Of a stretch of DNA of 64,000 nucleotides, positions 57,086 to 64,000 are shown in pieces. The stretch covers positions 232,493 to 296,492 of the forward strand of contig JADANN010000260.1 in NCBI GenBank assembly GCA_018806985.1. Reading direction: 5' to 3'. The position numbers and the translations under genes are program-made. Below the pieces are notes generated by a model. The model was not told where the DNA came from, made no database searches, and was given only the letters and a program-made list of their open reading frames with translations. Within the stretch, counting starts at the first letter, position 1; every line of letters starts with the position of its first letter. This DNA comes from Angiostrongylus vasorum. Taxonomy: Eukaryota > Nematoda > Chromadorea > Rhabditida > Metastrongylidae.

Positions 57086-60000
57086 TCAATCAGAGGCAGG
57101 GCTTTCATTCCCTGGTGGTAGTATATCTACAACTTTATAGGGAATTAAGCGCCTGCGATCGTCGTCATCAACAGAGTCGTGCAATACATGACCTCCCGAA
57201 TTGCTGCAAAAGCTAATTTCTACTACGTCTGAATCAGGGTCCGAGCTTTGATTTTCAGGCGGTGGTACCTGTACCACTTTATCCGTAATAAAGCACCTGT
57301 GATCGTCGTTTTTAAACAACTGCTTATTCTCAAAGCTAGCCTCAAGTGGTGCGCTATGTGCTGCTTCCGTCTCTGATGTAACGAACTCCAGCCTTGTGAA
57401 AGTAGTGGGCTTAAGGGCAAGTTTCGGTATTGGAGGCAACGGCTTCCACACTGTTTGCACGACGACGACGTGCCTTTAAAGTTAGCAGAAATCTTGCAGC
57501 TAACGAGCATTGCTCCATAACGTTGCGTGCTCTAATCCAGGATTCTTTCATCTGGGAAAAAAAGTCAACAATTAAGTGCCGCAAACAGCTCATGTAGCAA
57601 TTTCACTCACTTTCTTGAAATGTGCACTTAATTCTCTGTCCAGTTCATCTTCAACATCCTCCTCCAAAATCTCTGCTGGTGTCGGACCACCTCTAAGGAA
57701 CACGGCCGTCCACTACAAGCGATAGAAAGAATAGTCCACAATATTAATTGCGCGTCAAAAAGTGAATGCCTACAGCACATAACCACGATTCTACTAGCTT
57801 TTCGCATGGTTTTCTATTGAATTCGAAGCATTTTTCCCTGTAACTTTCATGTTTTTTTCCTTACATCAACCGATTTCGTGCCGTTCCCGTTACAAGGACT
57901 GTGTGCAGTGTCCAAATGGTGCAAACAGTAGTCACTAAGTGTGATTAAATGCGAACAGCATATAACACAGAGCACCATCTATGGCAATTTTAGGTTTTAA
58001 CAGATATAAAGAGTGTTTCTTCCAGGTTTCTAAGGTTGTAAAGATTCTACATGCCATGCGTGAAGTGCCTTTTCCGAAAAGTTCATAAAATAAATTTTTT
58101 TATTTCCATACTTATAACAGCATCTAGTATGACCCGGAAAGTGGTAGGTGAACTGTTTGTACATACATATGTATATAAATTTGCATATACATATATATAT
58201 ATATATATATATGTTTGTCTATGGATATGTTAACTTTAGAAAACCACTTTTCATCTAAGCTGGCATGATCTATCGAAATCGATATCGATTTATCGTTCTA
58301 TACGTGAGCTCGCACGACGTAGGTGTTCATATGATATATGCTGTATCTATTATAATTCTACTGTATTCCTTTTCATCATGCATTTAAGACTTCGCAAATC
58401 ACTTCAGATGTCTCAAATATTCCTTCTGGCACTTCAATGCTTCAAGGAAAACCCACCAAGGTGATTTTTAGAAGTCGATGATGGAACAACCTCCGTCAGA
58501 ACCGCAAAAAGCAAGAGAAAATGAAGAAGAACGAGATCAGATGTATAACACTTGCAGGGATGTGATTCGAATTGTTTGTGAGGTCGACATGACAGCGCGT
58601 CGAGACACCTCTTCTCCATTTTCACCATGTGATTATGGGTAAGCGTTGTCTGACAAGTACTGAGAAGTTTGTAAACTTTTCAACTGGACGTGCACACTAG
58701 TTCAAGGATATTACGCATTTTTCCTTCAGTTAAATGCCTTCAGGACCATCTCTTGTAACTCGTTCAGCCCTCAGCAAGGAGGTTCTGGAAGTGTGCCAGT
58801 AAACGAGGGACCTCCTGCTCCATCACTTCCTTCCGTCGGACACTCTCCTCCACCTATATCATTGTGAGTAAATCCCCTTCTGCGTAGTTCATATAACTCT
58901 TTTCCCGATAGTACTTCCTAGCAAGAGTTTAGTACTCTAAACACATTCGCATAATACATACATTATAAACTGTAGATTGCACAGCAAGTGTTTTTGAGAA
59001 CAATTTCCAACACCTCAGTTATGGTTGCAGAAATAGAGACTTCATGCTGTTTATAAAGACAACTTCTGTTGAAGCACACTGATGTGCGAGCAATTAGCCT
59101 CTCTAAAGAATTCTCGATGACTGACCTTCTTATCCTAGCGAAAAACTCTCCCCAAGTGTCGAATCCCAGTACACAGGTACCGAGGTTCATGCGGCTCTTT
59201 ACTGGCCACACTCTCTACGTTGTACACCCCCTCAAATTGCAGTGGTCTCTCGCATACGGAATATATTCGTCCAAAAAAGAGGTTTTTGATGAGTTATTGA
59301 GTGACCAATTAATAATGTCCTCCCATGGAAGGCGATGGCGGCGTCATCTGCATTGGATAAGCTATCAAATGAGCAAGAAGTCTAGGGAAAAAACTGCTAT
59401 GCATCAAAATAATCCCCCGGGAAGAAAATGATACTTATAGATGTCTTACTTTCTACTGCCTCAAAACCATTACGAAACCTATTACATTCCATTCGTCACG
59501 AAAGTCGTACATAGATCCCACTTCAGATTTGGTGCTAGGTCTACATTGTATGTCACCAAGAAATCATTTCGGAGGATCCAAACGAACCAAATCTTCGAAT
59601 TCGTCAAGGACAACCTAGAAGGCGCTCGGTGTTGACTCGTCAGCAGCCGGGTGGGGGGTGGGACAATATCTGAAAGTAGGGACATAGAGTCTTAAAATAA
59701 TAACCTTTATAATATTGCGCTACTTCAGTTATAAAAAAACGTCTCTCAGAAGTAAATATAAAGAAGGCATAGGATTTCATCAACTAATAAAAAGGTAAAA
59801 GGCATTTGAAGAACTTCAGATTACAAGGATTTGGAAGTCGGACAGTTTCTCAAACTTTGCCCCCCAGATCCAGGAAATCAGACTCGGAAATTCGAAAGAT
59901 CGATTTTCTACAAACCTCACAATTAATAATTAGTTTATATAGATTTTATGAATTGTCTTTGCTACGGGTGATCTCACAGCTTATAAAACGGCACTGGCAA

Positions 60001-60962
60001 GACCAAATTCGCCGAAACACATGCCTGTGAACAGCGACAACAACTCGCAACAACCTCACGTCAGGTCAACAAGGGCAGTTCGCAAGCCTCAGTAATATTA
60101 CGTCCGATGATGATTCTGTACAAGTTTGAGAGGTCCTAACCCAAACAATTAAGGTTGGGAATTAGACCCTTCATAGAAATTGCGACTGGAAGAGTCTAAA
60201 ATCCTAAGGTGGGATCAAAATATATTAAGACTCAAATAAGTTGTGGAAAGATTCACACTCATGGGACTCAAGTATCAATGATTTTTAAAACAAAGATATG
60301 TTAACACTACTCTAACTATACCCACCTTCCTGACGTCGTCAGCGAATTGTTCTGAGTCTAAATACTCTCCATTTCCTAGTTTTGACCTTATGGACTTTAG
60401 ATCGGCCACGCAAGCAAGATGCTGGAAATTTTTAGAGCTGAAAAAAAATAAAATCGTAAATACAAATCTTTGTGCTTTTGCTCTAGAACTATGCGAAACA
60501 TTTCCAATAGGAAGAAAATAGATTTTTTTAATTTCCTACCGCTTGAGGCGTTGTGGAAACACTAGCCAGGTTTTTTGTCCAGCTTTTCGAAAAGTAGTTA
60601 GAAGAACGCAGCAAATGGTTGGAATTGTCAGTAGCAGTCACATCTAGCCTTACTTCTTATGTTAGTACAGGCAGAGCAATCATTGCGAAAAATGGAGCCC
60701 TTCTTCACAGCACCGCATATTTTAGACTAAGACCTCTCATCTATTAGTTCACAGGTGAAGCCGTGGAGAAACGCTTGGAATCGACCGTCGTACCTTATAT
60801 TTCGGCGACAGCAAAATTTCTATAATTTCTCCACACAGCATAGGCCATTCTCCCATCTGGTCTGGGCGTTCCAGCGGAGTGGGCGAAAAGCCTGCCAATG
60901 GAGGTAGCGCGTCAAGATGTTGCAATGACCGCTTCTGAAGCGAATTCACGTTATTACATGAG
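57086..60962 (-). CDS. Gene with a bromodomain-like segment
   Basis: Minus-strand exons joined by eye: 60962-60794, 60421-60326, 57712-57611 and a last exon from 57551. The first three internal junctions are in phase 0. The first two encode WPMLCGEIIEILLSPKYK, then ADLKSIRSKLGNGEYLDSEQ and FADDVRK, the pattern of bromodomain helices Z, A and B (MDLSTIRxKLxxGEYxxxEEFxxDVR). The loop between helices Z and A, which normally forms much of the acetyl-lysine pocket, is very short in this model, so an exon may be missing. Exon three is acidic (AEILEEDVEDELDRELSAHF). The last exon is open to 57411 in the spliced frame. A different frame, open to 57086 and rich in PPPENQ/LPPGNES repeats, is the likelier C-terminus if a 31-base intron near 57.50 kb is used. 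The first exon is unresolved; ATG at 61107 is not in phase. Confidence 0.6.
58185..58212 (+). repeat. (AT)n microsatellite
   Basis: Pure TA run with ACATATGTATAT-type flanks, in the large intron of the bromodomain-like gene. Confidence 0.9.
58462..58471 (+). promoter_or_regulatory. Candidate spliced-leader acceptor
   Basis: TGATTTTTAG is followed six bases later by ATGATG, the start of the nested gene. In-frame stops lie directly upstream, so an upstream coding exon is unlikely. Confidence 0.45.
58478..59289 (+). CDS. Small proline-rich protein gene nested in an intron on the opposite strand
   Basis: Four plus-strand exons join in phase: 58478-58638 (ATGATG start, end TATGG|GTAAGC), 58744-58863 (after ATGCCTTCAG, end TCATT|GTGAGT), 59140-59176 (after CTTATCCTAG) and 59243-59289 (after CTCAAATTGCAG, stop TGA). 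The product is about 120 residues: a charged N-terminal helix (KARENEEERDQMYNTCRDVI), then a glycine- and proline-rich middle (GPPAPSLPSVGHSPPP) and a basic end (RIRNIFVQKRGF). It lies wholly inside the 2.6-kb intron of the minus-strand bromodomain-like gene. No family is recognised. The first two exons are better supported than the last two. Confidence 0.45.
59290..60320. other. Rest of the large intron; no further exon assigned
   Basis: On the minus strand near 60.12-60.17 kb a short piece reads SRNFYEGSN after an ATTTTAG acceptor. It could continue the bromodomain only if a less likely donor is used. Plus-strand open frames at 59.44 and 59.81 kb have no support. Confidence 0.3.
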
Positions 60963-60969
60963 CTGAAAG

Positions 60970-61640
60970 ACAACACAACAAAACTTCTCATCGAAATCGT
61001 TAAAACACCTTCATTTCCTAGAAACTAACATCGTAATAGTGACGATTACAAACCATCTTTTTTATGCTTAATCGTTCTCGAACGGTTAGTTTTTCTTGCT
61101 GCCGTCCTTGTCATTTTCTACGAAAAACTGCCCCTAAAATTAGCCTAGACAAATCTGAAATGAGCTGAGTTACAAAAAAATCAGTTTAATGGAGGCATAA
61201 AAATAGAAAAAAAAGTTCTCGGTGTTAGTTAATTGCGACGAATTATAGATAATTTACAATCTTGCACCGTCTTTGATGGTTTGGTGATCTGCCTTTTCTC
61301 CACTTTTTTGTTCTGTGTGAGTTTGAATGGTTCAATAAATTGTTAGTTCTCACCATCTCGTTTTCCTATGTGGTCATGCTTCCTTCGTATTACATTCACT
61401 GCCATATTTGTGTACTTTTTTTTATTCCTTAGCCACTACTAATTATGACTTCGTTCGCAAAGCCATTTTGTTGAATCTTTGGTGATGTTTCGTTAGGCTT
61501 TCTGTTTGGCTCGCACATTAGTGTCCACCATCTCCGACATAAAAAGCAATTGTAGATGTTCTTATTCCAGTTGAATGTCGAATCTTTGCCATAACGTTGA
61601 AACACATTGATCTCTACTGCAATTAGTGTCTTCTTTTCAT
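60970..61640. other. Upstream region of the bromodomain-like gene
   Basis: A basic minus-strand piece begins at ATG 61107 after TTTTTCGTAG (TRTAARKTNRSRTIKHKKD) and ends at GATG|GTTTGT near 61047. It may be the first exon, but its phase does not fit exon two as modelled. Confidence 0.3.
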
Positions 61641-61644
61641 TTTT

Positions 61645-62015
61645 CCTCCCAACGGTTTACCTCCTCATCGTGGCTGGGAGGTGCTCCATGGTGTCGAGTG
61701 GCGATGTGCAGCGGGAAATTCATCTCCCTAGCAGGGTCTTCCAGGCGGAGATGTCCGCCGTTTCCATCAAGAAACCCAGCTAGGAATGAACTAATGCCAG
61801 GATCCACCACCGTCCTGGCATTAAACTAGTTGCGTGGTGGCGAATCTCCCTATTATCCGCAAGGGAGGCGACTCCCCTGTTGTGGTAACTATCTGGGGCA
61901 GACTTTGGCTAGGTTGACCTCGAGACTCCAGCGAACCAAAGTGGCTTAACCAGCAAAGCTTCTAAAAAAGTGGAAATTATGAAGGGGCTTGCAAACACAA
62001 TGAAAATGGACCATC
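61645..62015 (+). mobile_element. Family C short element, copy 8
   Basis: It runs from CCTCCCAACGGTTTACCTCC to GGACCATCCAAGTAAGG with one tail unit. It is nearly full length. Confidence 0.8.
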
Positions 62016-62251
62016 CAAGTAAGGGATTAAATAAATTAGCGGTCTGTAAAGATGATTGATGGCGATAATATACCTAATGGTGGAGAGGAGTTGATCAAGA
62101 CATGACGGAGTAGGACATGGAGGGGAGATCAAGCGAACTGTGGTAGGTGCGTATTTATTTTTCAACACCGTTTGTGGCTATCAATATATTTAACATTGGT
62201 CGATCAGAAGACGTTTGCTTTTGTCGTTGAAATACTTGCAGCTGTTTCTAC

Positions 62252-62413
62252 AGGAAGCGTGTTAAGTAGTGATCCGTGCGTGCCTTCACGAAAACCGTGT
62301 TATACGTCTGCAGCTTGATTCATTTGAAGAATTCATCCAAATGAATGTGCAAAGAATTGTGGAGAATGCATGTACTGTGGGATTACAAGCCAAAATGCAG
62401 AACTTCTTTGGTA
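62252..62413 (+). pseudogene. rpb-2: Single decayed exon of RNA polymerase II second-largest subunit (RPB2)
   Basis: After the acceptor GTTTCTACAG the plus strand reads EAC-stop-VVIRA, then LQLDSFEEFIQMNVQRIVEN followed by A and a diverged end (GLQAKMQNFFG), and meets a donor-like TTTG|GTAATT. This matches the N-terminal lobe of RPB2, where the family has EACW.VIS.YF, then RQQLDSF.EFIQM.VQRIVEDA. The conserved tryptophan position is TAA. Several conserved residues are changed and no other RPB2 exon was found here. Retained acceptor and donor show a copied genomic exon, not a processed cDNA copy. Confidence 0.82.
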
Positions 62414-62479
62414 ATTGTTCGCTTGTGTTCCTAATGCTTCTCAATGGTGTTCCCAAACACTGCTTGCTTAAGTAGAGAT

Positions 62480-63685
62480 TGAAAACGCGACAAAGTTTTA
62501 AGCAAACTTCGAGCAGGTTTGTTTATCGAAACCAATGCATCCGGCGAAACGTGGAACACCAACACCAATTGTGCCCCCATGGGGTAACACGAGCCTTTTT
62601 AGTTTCCATCATCGCTCTTTATTTCCGTAATCCTTTTCGCTTGCAAATAACATAAAGCAGTGGGGTGTTAGCAATTTAAATACTGTCGCCCAAACTGGAA
62701 ACTTTGAATCTAATTCTAGCCTAGGTCTTCCAAAAGCGATCATTTCCAATTATCTATAAAGGATAAATACATCACTTGTCTATCTATTATTTGGTATTGC
62801 ATGTCCTCAATTTGTACTACCTTTTTTTCCCTTTTGTCATCGAGAAGGTCCCGGTGATGTCTTAATTTCTCCATTTCACGAACGAAAGTAGTGCAATGAA
62901 TTTGGCTGGCTCTGCAGCGTTGGAGAGAGCCATATTTTTTTCATATAGATTTCTCATTAGTAGTTATCATCATCGCCTCGGTGGGCTTCTGGACAGTTGA
63001 CCTCTCCGACTGCGGTTCTTCATAAGACGCATCATATTGCTCCTCTCTTTGACTCTAGACATTGCTTTCTGGAGAAACACTATTGTCCGACCATTCATGC
63101 TCAACGCGAACTTTTTGAAGAGCATCCTAGGCGATTCTTTTTTTTCTCTCTGCCACTGTTGCCTTCTTGTTCACCTTCGATGAGAACTCAATCGGTAGTG
63201 AAGTTCATTTCATCTTTCGCTTACTCTGATCTTTCCTGCACCTCTGGAAAGTACCAAATGGCTTCGCTGTTTAAGCGTATATGGGGCAAATTTGGGCAGG
63301 CCGTGCGGTTTCACAGCTAGCCAGCTGAAAACTTCTTAGCGTGATGAGCCGGAGGTCATTGTCCCATACAAGTCCTCTCGGATTGTTTCAACGATTACAC
63401 AAACTGTACTAGGCGCATCTTTGCACCAATTAATAGCGCCGTTATATTTTTTGTTAATTCTTTTGGGAAGTGATTTTGAACTGGTTCAGGCACGTCTTCG
63501 TATCCTTACCTGTTCTTCGCCTCTCGAAGCAAATTCAACGGGATGATTTAGTTACAGAGCTTAGATATAAAGAACTTTGCTGGAAAAAATTCTAGTGATG
63601 TTAAGGTAGTTGTTCTAGTTGTTTTAATCGGTGGTGCCTTATCTTTCATATGTATACCTATGCATTATATAGACGTACGCATTAT
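62480..63685. other. No supported gene
   Basis: The open frame at 62997-63320 (+) lacks splice or family support. No further RPB2 exons and no recognised repeat were seen. Confidence 0.4.
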
Positions 63686-63697
63686 GTGTATATATAT

Positions 63698-63732
<35 letters not shown>

Positions 63733-63740
63733 CGTGTATA
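63686..63740 (+). repeat. (TA)n microsatellite
   Basis: TATATA/CATATA run that directly abuts the start of the last Family C element. Confidence 0.9.
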
Positions 63741-64000
63741 TCCTCCCAGCGGTTTACCGCCTCATCGTGGCTGGGAGGTGTTCCTGGGTGGCAGGCTGCG
63801 ATGTACAGCGGGGGGATTCATATCCCTGGCAAGGTCTCCATAGCTGAGAAGGAGTCTGGCCTTTCCAACAGGAAGCCTACCTAAGAGTAAACCACTACCA
63901 GGGATCCGTCGCCGTCCGACCATCAATGTAATCGCGTGGTGGCAAATCTCTCCGATCCACATGGTCTGCGACTGCCTGTAGTGGTGTAGACCAGAGGCAC
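63741..64000 (+). mobile_element. Family C short element, copy 9 (cut by window end)
   Basis: It begins CCTCCCAGCGGTTTACCGCC and TCATCGTGGCTGGGAGGTG, the least mutated copy of the conserved start. The 3' part and tail lie beyond the window. Confidence 0.8.

Noticed and set aside
59069..59431. 120-codon plus-strand open frame
   Set aside because: It has no acceptor in the right phase; splicing to the small exons at 59140 and 59243 fits the upstream gene better.
1..64000. CRISPR array, prophage, operon or bacterial contamination
   Set aside because: No direct-repeat/spacer structure and no tightly packed intronless genes; genes are spliced throughout.

Overview
The window reads as nuclear DNA of a nematode, probably a clade V strongylid such as a hookworm. 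The genes are split by mostly short GT-AG introns with TTTCAG-type acceptors, and at least two genes have an acceptor just upstream of the start codon, as expected for spliced-leader trans-splicing. The best-conserved gene is a nematode-type mitochondrial ATP synthase subunit b, and the interspersed repeats include RTE and mariner families common in nematodes. The organism call is inference. No bacterial operon structure, rRNA, canonical tRNA or CRISPR array was seen.

Layout. 1-17 kb is mostly repeat: a decayed minus-strand RTE retrotransposon (1-2.04 kb) with a SINE and a second short element inserted in it, fold-back MITEs, and two related blocks (2.0-5.3 kb and 12.1-14.5 kb) carrying a second RTE family. 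5.36-6.17 kb holds an unassigned exon pair. 18.25-18.71 kb holds a minus-strand exon pair with a coiled-coil look. 20.2-22.6 kb (+) is a type II membrane protein with many LDL-receptor class A repeats, resembling the nematode egg-surface EGG-1/EGG-2 proteins. 25.1-30.4 kb (+) is the eight-exon ATP synthase b gene, whose introns hold a SINE, a Family C element and a mariner relic. 30.8-34.5 kb (-) is a seven-transmembrane neuropeptide receptor of the neuromedin-U/pyrokinin group, convergent with the ATP synthase gene. 35-41 kb is repeats and unassigned DNA. 41.6-43.05 kb (-) is a candidate four-exon gene partly between inverted repeat arms. 44-57 kb is repeat-rich, including a nearly full-length dead RTE copy (45.4-48.6 kb). 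57.1-60.96 kb (-) is a gene with a bromodomain-like segment; its 2.6-kb intron holds a small four-exon gene on the opposite strand. 62.25-62.41 kb holds a decayed exon of RNA polymerase II subunit RPB2. The window ends in a Family C element beside a TA microsatellite.

The protein-coding genes show no common pathway; they are housekeeping, signalling and membrane genes in a repeat-rich setting. The main unusual content is the non-autonomous repeats: a tRNA-derived SINE in about nine copies, a structured element with an ATCCAAGT-repeat tail in nine copies, and two classes of long palindromes. I found no defence, biosynthetic or programmable-nuclease system. All exon joins were inferred by eye from frame continuity and splice consensus.
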